From NCBI GenBank assembly GCA_033398695.1, contig CM065802.1, forward strand, positions 147,980,096-148,044,095: DNA of 64,000 nt. The letters run 5' to 3'. The position numbers and the translations under genes were made by a program. Shown one piece after another: positions 21,638-33,240 of the stretch. The DNA is from Orobanche coerulescens. Lineage: Eukaryota; Streptophyta; Magnoliopsida; Lamiales; Orobanchaceae. Below the pieces are notes generated by a model. It was given only the letters and a program-made list of their open reading frames with translations, made no database searches and was not told the DNA's origin. The number at the start of each line of letters is the position of its first letter. Position 1 is the stretch's first letter.

Positions 21638-22340
21638 ACTGTGCATGGCAGTTTACTACTGGGCAGAAAAATTGAGCTAAAGGTGATGAAACTCATGAAA
21701 TCTTCAGTGTTAATACATGCCAACTCCGTGCATATCATGTTCATATGGTTTGTGAAAGATCTTTATGGATTAAATGACTACGAGACACAAGGATACGTAT
21801 CATCATTACAACACCATAATTCATCTTTGATCTTCAAGAAAATATCCTAAGTTCAATCCATTTCATGTCCCAAAACGTATGATTCCTTTACGTAAAACAT
21901 AAGAACTAGGAAATCTCCATATACTGGTCATAATCGATTTTGAAGATACATGAATAAGCTTAGAAGTCCATACACTAAAAAGGTTCAAAGGATTATACGA
22001 TGAATAAGTACCGAAACGTCGAAAATATCCTTCTAACACATGATGTTCGACTACATACGTATTTAACTGACTAGATAGTCCCAAATCCTGATCAAAAAGT
22101 CCTTCATAATAGTACTTAATATTGGTAAAGAATCACCTACCTCAAAGTAGTGAAGAACAAGGAGGAACTCTGAGCAATCCAACGCCGAAGGCTTGAACAC
22201 CAATCTCCAATGATCTACAATCTTTGACTCAAGCTAGGATGCTGATATGAAGGGTTTAGGATGAAGAGAGTGACTCTCTAAGTCCAATGATTCGGATGTG
22301 GGAAGTGAAAAGACTGAAAATATGAAAAAGGATGCTGTCC

Positions 22341-22348
22341 TATTTATA
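22341..22348 (-). promoter_or_regulatory. TATA box of element A 5' LTR
   Basis: The minus strand reads TATAAATA, 12 bp downstream of the nearest palindrome (22361-22372). Confidence 0.8.
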
Positions 22349-22360
22349 GAAAGTGGTTAT

Positions 22361-22656
22361 TAGCGCGCGCTAGCCCATATTCATAGCGTGCGCTAACGGC
22401 TTGTTGACTTCACTGTACTCAGCATTTAGCGTGCGCTATCCTTATATCAGTAGCGTGCGCTACCGCGTTGACTTGGCTTTTTCCCGAAAGCCGTCCAGGT
22501 TCATCCCGACATAATCCGACCGAGATCCGCAGCCGATCTCACCTACCACCCTGTCTCAATCATGCTGACTACGTGTAGCGCGCGCTAAGGTTCATACATA
22601 GCGTGCGCTACGGATCCTAATTAGCGTACGCTATACTTAGTCGATAGCGTGCGCTA
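22361..22656 (-). repeat. TAGCG-CA-CGCTA palindrome array in U3 of element A
   Basis: Units start (plus coordinates) at 22361/22384, 22427/22451 and 22576/22599/22622/22645, that is two doublets and a quartet with a pitch of exactly 23 bp in all but one step. In the sense (minus) orientation most read TAGCGCACGCTA, the same strand orientation as in L and K. Confidence 0.9.
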
Positions 22657-22805
22657 CATGCGCAGAATCACCATATCGATCACATTCATGAAATCATGCT
22701 CTCAACAACACCAAGTCATGAAATACGGAGAATAATACTCAGATCAAATGCAACAATTACAATATCACAAGGTTCAATTACATATCATAAATCTCGGGTA
22801 TTACA

Positions 22806-23057
22806 TCTTCCAGCATCCATACTAGAGATAAGAGGTAGCAAACGCAATACGATGGTAAGTACAAGAGGAAAACAGTCACAGTTCAAGGGACTGATGTATG
22901 ATACGAGAAAACAAGGAATCGGGTAAGGAAACTTACGAACACTGGAAGTACCGAGATAATGGAAGTGGGATGATGTTGTGCAAAATAAAACGTAAATAGA
23001 CCTAATTAACCAACAAGCCTAGGTATCTATAACTTTATTTTCTTTGATACCATTTTC
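22806..23057 (-). pseudogene. Primer site, leader and first codons of gag of element B
   Basis: On the minus strand a primer site (TGGTATCAAAGA, about 23042-23053) follows the LTR of element B. A leader of about 235 bp leads to ATGGATGCTGGAAGA, where the LTR of element A begins. The spacing from LTR to ATG matches that in element A (about 240 bp), so this ATG is probably the gag start. The rest of B's coding region is not seen; it may lie beyond A, in or past the gap. Confidence 0.65.
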
Positions 23058-24095
23058 TGTAACACCCCCAAGATATTCAGGGTATATTACAGCGTTGTGG
23101 ACCCCTATGTGGGACCCACCAGGCTAAATAAACAATAGCGCCCGTCTAACCATCGCGGTTAGCGAGAAACACACAACACCACAACAAGAACTAAATGAAA
23201 TCATCCGGTACAACCAGTAAACAGGACATCACCTAAATTCACATATACGATTTAACATACAAAATATATCCCAAATCAAAAGTGCCTAAGTACTCGCGAG
23301 TACTATCTATAAGTTCGCAAGTTTGGAAAACAAACACATCAAAATGGACACGGAAATATTGGGACTCCATTGCACACATCAACATCTCCGGCCAGCATCC
23401 TCGTACTACTCCAGTGCCCGCTCGACCGGTTGAACGCCACCTGAAATTCATATCAAAAATTTCTCCAAAACGGGTCCCCAAATGGGTTAGCAATTACGCT
23501 AGTACAAGTAATCAAGGCAAACCATTCGCTTACACATTTCATAGTCCATGCATCAAGTCAATAATCAATTTGCCTAGGACCGGGGCGAAACCATTGGTCC
23601 CATTCGAGGCCTCTGAGGACCCTCCCGAACTGGTCATAATCATAAATAAAATCACGCACAGGCATCGCCTAGGACCGGGGCGAAACCACTGGTCTCATAC
23701 GAGGCCTTTAAGGATCCTCCCGAACTGGCTAGTGAACAAGCTCGTGAATCCGAAGTGAAGTCACGGATTCCCCCAAGGCCCCGTCGGACCCTCCCGGAGT
23801 AAGAAAAGCATACACATATTATACATCACCATTTCATGTTAAGCATAAAGGTTTCACAAGAATACTTGCCTTGAGTAATTAACGACGAAACGAACGGAAC
23901 GGAGAATCAACCACGATCGCTAGGAACCGACAACCACGAACCTAACAATTCGAAGAATACAATCACAACCAACTCTACACGAGTACGAAAACGGAATACG
24001 CCTGAAAACTCACCTACGATTCATGTAAATTCGTACAAAAACAACAACGAGGGCGGATCGCAACCAAACCCTCTCGATTTCACAAATACCACGAA
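23058..24095 (-). repeat. LTR of element B, left segment
   Basis: It starts at TGTAACACCCCCAAG (the LTR 3' end on the minus strand). From 23170 on it is closely similar to 29291-30280. It includes two copies of a unit starting GCCTAGGACCGGGG, 95 bp apart (23572, 23667). The segment ends at CCACGAA, where CACTA begins. Confidence 0.82.
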
Positions 24096-24117
24096 CACTA
24101 GTAGAAAAATGAATTTA

Positions 24118-24420
24118 GGTAACACCCCGCAGGTAACACTTTTGATAATTGAAAATTGGTGAGTGCATAGGTAACACCTAGGTAAAACCTTTTTATTAGG
24201 TAACACACAATGTAACACTTTCAAAATAGGTAACACTTTTAGGTAATATTTTTTTTTGTTACATTGTTTAGGTAGCACTCAAGGTAACACTTTCAAAATA
24301 GGTAACTCTTTTAGGTAATATTTTTTTGTGTTACCTAGTTTAGGTATCACTCCAGGTAACACTTTCAAAATAGGTAACACTTCCAGGTAACACTTTTTTG
24401 TGTGTCACATAATTTATGTA
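24118..24420 (+). repeat. CACTA subterminal repeats (GGTAACACTTT family)
   Basis: About ten units of GGTAACAC or GTAACACTTT, several in the longer form AACACTTTCAAAATAGGTAA, follow the left terminus. The inverted counterpart lies at 28975-29270. Confidence 0.75.
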
Positions 24421-25369
24421 ACCCTTATGTAATACTTAGAGAATATGTATAATTATTTGAAGTTATCACTGTGTTTGAATTAGAATAATATTATTAACTA
24501 CACATTAAAAATATATAACAATAAGGATATATATATATATTAAAATTCAATTTACCTTACGTTTCACTTCATGTAATAAATTAAAAATATAAAACATTTA
24601 AAATATAATACAATGCCCCCTTAGTATTTTACGGTTGGGTATTAATTTATATAATGCGATATGTTGAAATAAGTAGATGGCTTTGTTTAGATCGCAAAGT
24701 TATTGCATGTCCTATTAATTGATGTGAGTTCAACCCTTCTTAACTACATTATTTTTTGGTCAATACTTCTATATATATACACACACACTTAAGCATCAAA
24801 AATATAATCGGAATTAACCAATTTACCCCTGAGCTCAAATACTCCACTTACCACTGTAGGGTTAAAGATGTAATTTAATATCTCTTTGATGTATAAATTA
24901 CACGTGAACTAACCTAGTCCCCCAATGGTCTCCAAAATATGACCAATGACCATACCTTAATACATGATTAATTAATCAAATTACTATCATCAATTTACTT
25001 GATTCCAATAACTCAATTACTTATCACTGTATAATAATTTAATGACATCATACCTTGAATTGGGTAAAAATCAATAGGTAGCTGATTTTACTCGAAATTC
25101 GATGGTCAATTTAGGAAAATCAACGGACAGTCAATTGATCAAATCTATAACCTAAATTAATCTCCTTTTCCCAACTCCCTCCATTGATGAATCTAGCCCA
25201 ACAACATATTCCCACCATTATAAATTATCTTGGCCCATTTATAAAAACTCAACCCGAATTCTCTATTGACCCAAACCCTAATAATCCTTTTTTAATAATA
25301 ATAGTACCGATCGGTACCTTCTGTCCAGATACACTCATCTGCCGCCCCTATACTTCTCTTCTCACCTAC

Positions 25370-25935
25370 CCCCTCGTTCCTCTTCTCTCACTCTCTCACT
25401 CTCCTTCTCTCTCTCCTTCATTCGTCTTCTCCGCCTTCTTTCTCTCTCTTTTTTTTTTAATTTCTCCCGTGTTCCAAAATCACACAGTCACACGACACAC
25501 AAATTACGCTGGCGGAGGGATGGGGGACAGCGGTTGAGCGACGAGGGGAAAGGGGTTTTCTGCATTCAACCCTCAATTCCGGAGTTGTCCTATTTTTTCC
25601 CCAAATCATAGACTCAAAGAACCCTTAATACATTCAGAAGCTCATCACTCGGCACCATCTAATATATTCGAAGGTAACCTTAGTGTCTTCTTTTTGTTTT
25701 GCCCCCTCCATTTTTCTTAAGTCCAGGGTCCCCTTCTCAGTTATTACAGATGTACGTTTAATGTTTTATTTCGTCTAAGGATAGAACTTTGAATTAAAAA
25801 AATGGAGTGAATTTATTTTTCTTTCAGTTGAAGTGTTTCTAGGAACTGGATGATGTGTTTGACGATGAAGTGGATGCTGGGACCACGATTTCGATTGAAG
25901 ATTAACTCAAAGCTCTTGAAGAAGAGGAGTTGGTG
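25370..25935 (+). other. Possible captured host gene 5' region
   Basis: A pyrimidine-rich tract (25370-25430, CTCTCACTCTC type, resembling a plant 5' UTR) is followed by a leader-like segment with ATATTCGAAGGTAACC and then an exon-like piece (about 25845-25930). That piece reads LDDVFDDEVDAGTTISIED, then a TAA, then LKALEEEEL, with a GTGAGT donor after it. Acidic coding-like sequence next to a splice donor suggests a captured gene fragment. I do not recognise the source. A 117-codon frame at 25184-25537 is low complexity and not supported. Confidence 0.35.
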
Positions 25936-26296
25936 AGTCGTTTCGTGATTTAAAGTTTCCATCTTCTTTGCTTCTTGTATTTACTATATAATTAATATTA
26001 ATTTATTTTATTTGCTGCCTGAGGTTACCAAAATATTCGATGTTTTACTTGGAAGAATCAAATTAAGGGGCTTGTGGTTTTTTAGGGGTTCAACATTTAC
26101 AAGCAGATCGCGTGCTAAAATATTTTAAGGCACTACAAATTCGAGTGTTGATTATAATTAAAATGCCTAGGTTAAATTGATGGAATAATTGGTTTTTGAA
26201 AAATGCAAATGTAAGATATAAAGGAGGGATATGCATTGGAGATTCTAATCAGAGTTGAGATGAATATATTGCAAATCTTCAGGATTAAATATTTGC

Positions 26297-26875
26297 GCCT
26301 GAATAGGGATGCCAATGGGTCGGCGCGGGGTAGATGATGGTACTTCCATCCTCATCCCACCTAAGAAATTCATACCCGTGGGTATGGAATTAAAATCCAT
26401 CCCCGCAAAACTATCCCTGCACCACCACCTACATGAATCTCCATCCCCACCTTATACACACTTTACACGCCTCATGACCCGCATATCATGTTAGATAAAA
26501 AAATTATAATTACACAAATCAGCTGGGTTTTATAAATTAAAATAAATTTTTACTTAAATGTAGTTTTAAATAAATTTACACATGAAAATAATATTTATTA
26601 CATTATCAAAATGTTCAATTGCACCTTAGATGTCAAAAATATATGAAATAAGTGGATATAAAGTGGGGCTAATGGGGATGAGGATGGGGCAGGGCGGGGA
26701 TGTGGAGGGTACAACCTAAAATCCATACCCCCCACTATCCATGGCGGGTATGATTTTCATCCCCAGACCCGCCCAACCAACCACCAAATCTGCCCCCTCC
26801 CCCATCTAATTGAAGCGAATGAGGGGGCTGGTCTCCATCCATACCCGCCCCACTGACCTAAACTCTGATTCAGGC
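26297..26875. repeat. GC-rich block with inverted ends, possible small DNA transposon
   Basis: The block is bounded by GCCTGAAT and ATTCAGGC and is rich in CCCCGCC/GGGCGGGG strings within AT-rich surroundings, with partial inverted pairing between halves (GGGTATGG near 26390; CCATACCC near 26725). It may be a small non-autonomous insertion nested in the CACTA element. I could not confirm a target duplication. Confidence 0.35.
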
Positions 26876-27559
26876 AGATAATTTTATAAGTTATTCTGAA
26901 TTTATTTATTTTATTATTATTATTGTGTGTGTGTGTGACCGTGTATGTGTGTATTCAGTCTCTTTTATGATTCTTGTGTTAACTTTTAATTTTGAATGAA
27001 ATTGTCTCTTAAGTAGTTGCTGCAGCCGTTGTTGTTCTCTGATGTTAATCCATCCTATTTATGGTCAGTCCAGACTTATTTATTGATGATTCTTGTTATT
27101 TGTTATTTGGATGCTTGGGGTGGATAAAGAATGAATGATGACACAAAGCGGTCTTAGTCTGAAAGAAAATCCTGGAATCATAGAGAACATATATTTATTT
27201 TCTTACATAAATGTTTAACATCGATGGAAGATTTTGGAGTTAATGGCTGGTATGCATGTTGAACCTAATTTAGGGTATTGATGAAATAGGACATAGTTTC
27301 TCTTACTTGAGTTGTATTTGTGGGAGAGTTAGTGATGAAGATATTCACTTCTCCTTTGAGTATGATTCATGTTGTTTGAGAATGCTTTACAAGAACTATG
27401 CCAGTGATTCTTGATACAAGTATTCTACAAATTTCACTTTCAGAAAATTTATCAGTAATTTATAAATTAAGTTAAATATCATAAACGGCCGGGATGTAGA
27501 AATCGAGTTTATCCATGAATTCTTGTGCCTTCAGCTAAAAAAACTAGAACTAGTATTTA

Positions 27560-28470
27560 CTAAATACATGCATTCTCGGTTTGCGATGTGCCTTTGTTTT
27601 CATATCTTATCACTTTCTGTAAAATTTTGCCTTTATGAAAATTCTATCTAGAGTATCTCATGTTTAACGTGTTATATGGTCTGACACATCGAAGACTCGG
27701 CCTAAATATTTGAAGTCTATATATGTGTGTGTATGTGTGTGTGTGTTAGATAGCCGTGAATCAATTTTCTAGAACTTCTATACATAACAATACTTTTCTT
27801 CTTTTCTTGTGTGAGACTCAACATCACATCATCTGCACCTAAGTTCCAACTATGTTAGGGTCGGTGGGGATGAACATTATAGTATCAATTAACGGTAAAA
27901 GTTAGTTAAAACTATAAAATCATGCAAAAAGTAAAGTAACAAAATTTTAGTGGATTCCCTTCATGTGGCAATCTTCATACGTTTATTGTACATGAACAGA
28001 ATGGATAGTTGTTACATGTATAAATAGTTTCATTTGTATCCTATTCAGCTTGCAAGATGATATTCTTTATGCAGCTAACATGGATTATGTATTGACAATC
28101 CCATTCTACACATTGTTATGCTGAATAAAATGTCGCACCTTTTGAGCCATTGTTATTGTGATCAATCATCCTTTTTTTGCAATGATTGCAGCAAGCACTT
28201 GGATTCATGCCAATAAGGTGTCAATTGCATATCTAGCACTAATGAATTCATGTTGGAACGTTGTGTGCTGATAGTCGATCCTTCTTCCAGTTGTTAAATG
28301 ACCATTAATGGAGTGAGAAACATTTTCTTTATGCACATAACCTGTATTTATTTACCCAGAAGCATAAAGTCATGCCTGCCTTGGAATTCACTTGCAGGAT
28401 CGTACTTAGTAGCATGACAATTTACCAATATTTGTGTCTTGTTATTTTAGGTTGAAGGTCAAACAGAGGA
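27560..28470. other. CACTA interior without identifiable gene
   Basis: AT-rich DNA with a short GT microsatellite (about 27721-27746). I see no coding pattern or structural RNA. Similar uninformative DNA fills 26880-27560. Confidence 0.5.
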
Positions 28471-28906
28471 GGTAATCTTTGATCACTTGCATGCGACTGC
28501 GTTCAACTATATACTTCTCTTGGATTTGTGTTCCAGTATACTCCTCTTGGAAGGATGATTACTCAGGAAGACATACATAACAAGTGTTGGTGACGGGAAA
28601 CATATATATAGAAGATGCAAGAGATGAAGATATAGATAGACATATATAGAAGATGCAAGAGATGAAGATATAGATAGACAAATGAGTTGAAGATATATGG
28701 GAGCTATTTTTTATACAAGTTATAAATTAGACAACAATTTGGTGATTGTTTTTTTAGTTATTGGATGTGTTTGACATACTATGAATTATATTTTATTGTT
28801 ATTGGATTATTTATTTAAATTTTATTAATATAATTTCTCGTTATTTATATATGAAAAAATAGTTTCTTCTAGGTTTCATATTAATGATAAATATTATTCA
28901 TAATAA

Positions 28907-28911
28907 TAAAA

Positions 28912-28964
<53 letters not shown>
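28907..28964. repeat. AAT trinucleotide microsatellite
   Basis: A nearly perfect (AAT)n run with a few AAAAT interruptions near its left end, just inside the right subterminal repeats of the CACTA element. Confidence 0.9.
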
Positions 28965-30582
28965 GCAAGTGTTACTTAATAATGAATCAGGTGTTACCTA
29001 AGGTAGCACCCATATAATCAAGTGTTACTTAAGGTATTTAAAGTGTTACTTAAAAAAATGTACACATTTAAAAGTGTTACAAAGGTGTTACAATAGTGTT
29101 CCTTAAACAATCTGAAAGTGTTACTAAGGTATTACCTAAGAAATTTCTAAAGTGTTACTAAGGTGTTCCTTAAGATGACTTTAGGGAACACGTTTAAAGT
29201 GTTATCAGAATTGATAAAAAGTGTTACCTAAGAGCATAGGGAACACGGGCAGAGGTAACACCCAAAATGTGTTACCAATGGTCTATAGTAACACACAACA
29301 CCACAACAAGAACTAAATGAAATCATCCGGTACAACCAGTAAACAGGACATCACCCAAATTCACATATACGATTTAACATACAAAACATATCCCAAATCA
29401 AAAGTGCCTAAGTACTCGCGAGTACTATCTACAAGTTCGCAAGTTTGGAAAATAAACACATCAAAATGGACACGGAAATAAAGGGACTCCATTGCACACA
29501 TCAACATCCCCGGCTAGCATCCTCGTACTGCTCCAGTGCCTGCTCGACCGGCTAAACGCCACCTGAAATTCATACCAATAATTTCCCCAAAACGGGTCCC
29601 AAAGGGGTTAGCAATTACGCTAGTATAAGTAATCAAGGAAAACCATTCGCTTACACATTTCATAGTACATGCATCAAGTCATTTCAAAATCCAAAACGAG
29701 ACATGTCCTTTCCGGAAAACGAACAGTCAATAATCAATTTTCCTAGAACCGGGGCAAAACTATTGGTCCCATTCGAGGCCTCTGAGGACCCTCCCGAACT
29801 AGTCATAATCATAAATCAAATCACGCACAGGCATCGCCTAGGACCGGGGCGAAACCACTGGTCCCATTCAAGGCCTCTAAGGACCCTCCCGAACTGGCTA
29901 GCGAACAAGCTCGTGAATCCGGAATGAAGTCACGGATTCCCCCGAGGCCCCGTCAGACCCTCCCGAAGTAAGAAAAGCACACACATATTATAGATCACCA
30001 TTTCATGTTAAGCATAAAGGTTTCACAAGAATACTTGCCTTGAGTAATTAATGACGAAACGAACGGAACGGAGAATCAATCATGATCGCTAGGAACCGAC
30101 AACCACGAATCTAACGATTCGAAGAATACAATCACAACCAATTCTACACGAGTACGAAAATGGAATACGCCCGAAAACCCACCTACGATTCATGTAAATT
30201 CGTACAAAAACAACAACGAGGGCGGATCGCAACCAAACCCTCTCGATTTCACAAATACAATGAAATTTACCATGAACTCGTAGAGAAAATATGAATACCA
30301 CTAAGATTAATCACATACATCATGGATTAATCAACAACACGGAACTAATCGGACAATAAATCGAAAATCCCCAAATTTCCCAAAAATAGGGTTCTAAGAG
30401 ATTTTACCTTGATTCGAAGATAAACAACGGATGATTTGGTGTTAGGTTGATGTTATGATGCTAGAATATACTTCTCCGATGGAGTTTGAGTGAAAATCGG
30501 ATGAACCCTCGGCTGGAGAATCGTCCCTATCGCGAAGAGAAGAGAGAAGAGTGAAAAATGGAGAAAAGTCGGCCACTGCTAG

Positions 30583-30590
30583 TTTATATA
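30583..30590 (-). promoter_or_regulatory. TATA box of LTR B
   Basis: The minus strand reads TATATAAA, 10 bp downstream of the last palindrome (30601-30612). Confidence 0.75.
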
Positions 30591-30600
30591 CTGGCAGATG

Positions 30601-30824
30601 TTATGGCCGTAACATCACTCACATACGGCCGTAACTGGCCTTGGGGAAGGATCTGGACAAAACAACGAAGCTCACTTTCGGTCGTATAACTATAAGGTTA
30701 CGGCCGTAACTTACGAATATTACGCCCGTAAGTGCCCACTGGATCAAATGCAGAAAAACAAAGTTAGGTTACGGCCGTACAAAGAAGAACTTACGGCCGT
30801 AATAGCCCTGGCTTACGGCCGTAA
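30601..30824 (-). repeat. TTACG-GC-CGTAA palindrome array in U3 of LTR B
   Basis: Units begin at 30601/30623, 30676 (decayed)/30698/30720 and 30769/30791/30813. Every step within a group is exactly 22 bp. The consensus TTACGGCCGTAA is a perfect palindrome. Variants include TTATGGCCGTAA and TTACGCCCGTAA. Confidence 0.9.
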
Positions 30825-31338
30825 CGTGCCTCTGGCAGTAGGCCAGATATGCACGAAATGACGTCTCGACGAAGACCGATCGTATAATACAAAGGTGTAC
30901 CAACTACCAACGGATACACTCACAACGAGTTTGAGTCAGAAACTTGAGCGCTAAAAGAAGACGCGATTCCGACTACCCAAAGGTTCGGAAATGACAAGGA
31001 TAGTAATTACCCCATAACTTTGGGAAATTACAAAATGGCCCAAAATATCCGAAACACAGGATACACGATCGAAACACCAAACAAAAGCTCACAACACGCA
31101 TAATAACATAAGATGGATTTAAGGCAACTCCAAAACGGCGATTCTGAACAACGATTATGAAAATCGAACCAAATAGCGACGGAAATGACATAAAATGCGG
31201 AATTGAGTAAAACAAGTCCGAAACAAGCTCGAATGACAAATATTGCAGTATTAAATATTGTCAAAATATCAATACGGTTATAAGCGAGTCACTAAAAACT
31301 AAAAATACCGGAAAAAAGGAAAAATGTGGATATTACAA

Positions 31339-31388
31339 GTTGGTGGCTGCTGGCTGACACTAGGCCCTTGGATAGTTAGGACCAAATC
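31339..31388 (-). pseudogene. Short piece of element G between B and C
   Basis: Fifty bases lie between the LTRs of B and C and end with the 5-bp target duplication AAATC (31384-31388). The other copy (53590-53594) adjoins the gag of G after its second zinc knuckle. This piece should therefore continue that gag; the reading GPNYPRA and a Gln/Pro-rich tail would suit the region between knuckles and protease. Confidence 0.55.
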
Positions 31389-33240
31389 TGTTGGCATTAC
31401 GGAAACAAAAACGAATATGCAACGGAATAAAAGAAAGAATCCCAAACAGGATCGATCAATTAACGTATATACAAAAAGAAATAACGAAGATAAAAGGATT
31501 AAGGTCCCATACCCTTGCAGCCTTTGATAATATCTTCGTAAGTTGATGATGATCGCGAACCCGAGCACGAAATCCCTTCATCCCCAACACCGAATGTACG
31601 ATGCCTCTATGTCACCACGCATCGGAAGTTGCCCGGTAAAATCTACAAGACTCCGTTCTCCAAGAACACGGCTAGGGAAACTCAGAATTTTTTCTCTCAG
31701 TTTTCTTGATTTTCTTTCACTTCTAAGATGAAGAAACAAGTGAAGTAAAATTTCTCCCTCTCTCTCCTATTTCTTCTCTGAACGAACCACACAAAAATCG
31801 GAGTGACCAAGTTGGTGATCTTTGTTGTCTTAATATATTATAAGATGCCATTATCTTATATCTTAATGTCATAATTAAGTTGACATAACATGGTGGGATC
31901 ACCCATCACATGACAACAAAAGAAGAAACTTCCAAGCAACATGAGAGAGGGGAGGGGGCGGCCCATGTGAAGTTTCTCAGAAACGGGCCGAGTCACTCGG
32001 CTCGTGTACCGGACGTTCATCAAACGACTCCGTTAAATACACTCTCTTTTATCTCCAATGTGTTTATACTAATTAATTAATCCAATTAATTAATTATATC
32101 AAATACAAATATATTTCTCTAAGAATATAATTTATGAATTAAATTAAATGCCTAGTTATTTAATTTCAATTCATAAGACCGTTATTTGATTTATCTAATA
32201 AATCGTAATTAGATATCAAATATATAATATAATAAAGAGATGACAAAATTCATATTTATCCGTAAACGATCCTGATGCGCGACTCTGTAGGTCCGTCTCA
32301 GCCGGCATTGGGAGGAACCAATGAGTGCGGGCAGCACTTAGCCAGCCTAGTGGGCCGCACTGTAAACCCCGAATGAAAATGAATGAAGGGATCATTCCAG
32401 AACCATTATGTCGTGAATACCATATACGTATAGACCCTTCATCAGATGTCCCGGTCAAGTCTTCGGGTCACGGTAAAGTCAAACCCTACTGTTGACTAGA
32501 CTCTATACATGTGTTAATGCAAAGCAAGACCGACTGACTACTAGTGTATCTAATACGACTAGATCAGAATGATTTGGCCAAAGACTTATGATCGTATTTG
32601 CCATTAACCGTATAGGACATTCGCCTGCTCACTAATAGGAGATAGAATCCTTTCTTGGTGTACAGTAAAGACTTCTACCTGTCCGTATAATCCGCACTTC
32701 GAAGTTGACTCAGCAATTAAGCAAATGAGTCTAACTACTCTAATGACAAACTAAATGTCACAAGCACATCTCCTATTGAACCCTCAAGTCAAAGGTCCAC
32801 GTATACTATCACAACCTTTTGATTCGTCATCGACTCTCCAAGAGTGAATACCGTGTGATTGAATCAAGTATGAGTCATGTTCGAGTATACTGGTCCCACC
32901 AATATACTTATAAATATGCAAGACATGCACATGTCCTAGCATAAGTTATACAAGTCTTACTCAAAACTTAATGCCCAATTAAGTTTATCGACTTGCGAAT
33001 GGTTTACGTAAATAAACTTTAAACACATCCAGTGCATTTTCTTTTATCCGATAACAAAAATGGAATGTTCTCTCTGATTTACATGTATTTCACTTCAATA
33101 TTTACCAAATCAAGAATGCATTTGAAATACAATAAACAGTGAATGAATCATATTGCCAATTATTGATAATTCCATAATTACAAGTACAATGCCCCTTCTC
33201 TCTCATCCCCTGAGTGGCATTCGAGGGCATATTCTTAACA
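31389..33240 (-). repeat. 3' LTR of copia element C (1852 bp)
   Basis: The minus strand starts TGTTAAGAATATGCCC (33240) and ends CGTAATGCCAACA (31389). It shares its general plan with LTRs D and J (CCCTCGAATGCCACTCAG start, AATTAATTAATCC block) but is a separate subfamily. No CGNNCG array is present. Open frames of 60-90 codons inside are chance. Confidence 0.9.

Larger units (their letters stand above)
14644..22805 (-). mobile_element. Chromovirus-type Ty3/gypsy element 'A' (3' LTR cut by the gap)
   Basis: The minus-strand order is 5' LTR (20389-22805), primer site, gag, protease-RT-RNase H-integrase with chromo-like end, polypurine tract, partial 3' LTR (14644-15483). The 840 bp shared by the two LTRs differ at roughly 20 positions by eye, about 2-3 percent. 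Its right end abuts the first codons of the gag of element B, so it inserted there. Gag-pol is one frame from 20147 to 15519 with six stops and no net frameshift. Confidence 0.92.
20389..22805 (-). repeat. 5' LTR of element A (2417 bp)
   Basis: The minus strand starts TGTAATACCCGAG (22805) and ends CGGGGTGTTACA (20389). Features in transcript order: palindrome array 1 (22656-22361), TATA box (22348-22341), transcribed leader, array 2 (21637-21424), tandem repeat (21041-20874), LTR end. Small open frames within it are not supported as genes. Confidence 0.93.
24096..29290 (+). mobile_element. Non-autonomous CACTA-like transposon (about 5.2 kb) inside the LTR of B
   Basis: The left end is CACTAGTAGAAAAATG with GGTAACAC subterminal repeats (24118-24420). 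The right end has AAGTGTTACTTA/GGTGTTAC repeats (28975-29270) and finishes CCAATGGTCTATAGTA, one base from the expected TAGTG. Both ends share an inner GGTAACAC block in inverted order. I see no transposase. The interior includes exon-like DNA, a GC-rich foldback block and microsatellites. No 3-bp target duplication is found; instead the element is flanked by a long LTR duplication. The right terminus may be damaged. Confidence 0.72.
22806..31338 (-). mobile_element. Chromovirus-type element 'B': leader plus 5' LTR, split by a CACTA element
   Basis: The LTR runs from 31338 (minus-strand start TGTAATATCCAC) to 23058 (end GGGGGTGTTACA). It is interrupted by a CACTA element and by a duplication of about 0.93 kb. 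It is the same family as solo LTR H: both carry TTACGGCCGTAA arrays and similar ends. B lies next to a short piece of the gag of element G (31339-31388), so it probably inserted there. Confidence 0.75.
29291..31338 (-). repeat. LTR of element B, right segment (start of LTR to near its end)
   Basis: On the minus strand this begins TGTAATATCCAC (31338). Transcript order: TTACGGCCGTAA array (30824-30601), TATA box (30590-30583), leader, 95-bp type repeats, and a stop at AACACACAAC about 115 bp short of the LTR end. Bases 29291-30280 repeat 23170-24095 with a few percent divergence, and this copy has an extra 45 bp near 29680-29725. Confidence 0.82.

Noticed and set aside
25184..25537. 117-codon Ser/Pro/Leu-rich frame as a protein gene
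   Set aside because: It comes from a pyrimidine-rich tract that looks like a 5' UTR. Low complexity, no domain.
31389..33240. Copia LTRs C, D and J as further carriers of the CGNNCG palindrome arrays
   Set aside because: I read all of them and found only isolated CG pairs, no clusters. They serve as negative cases.
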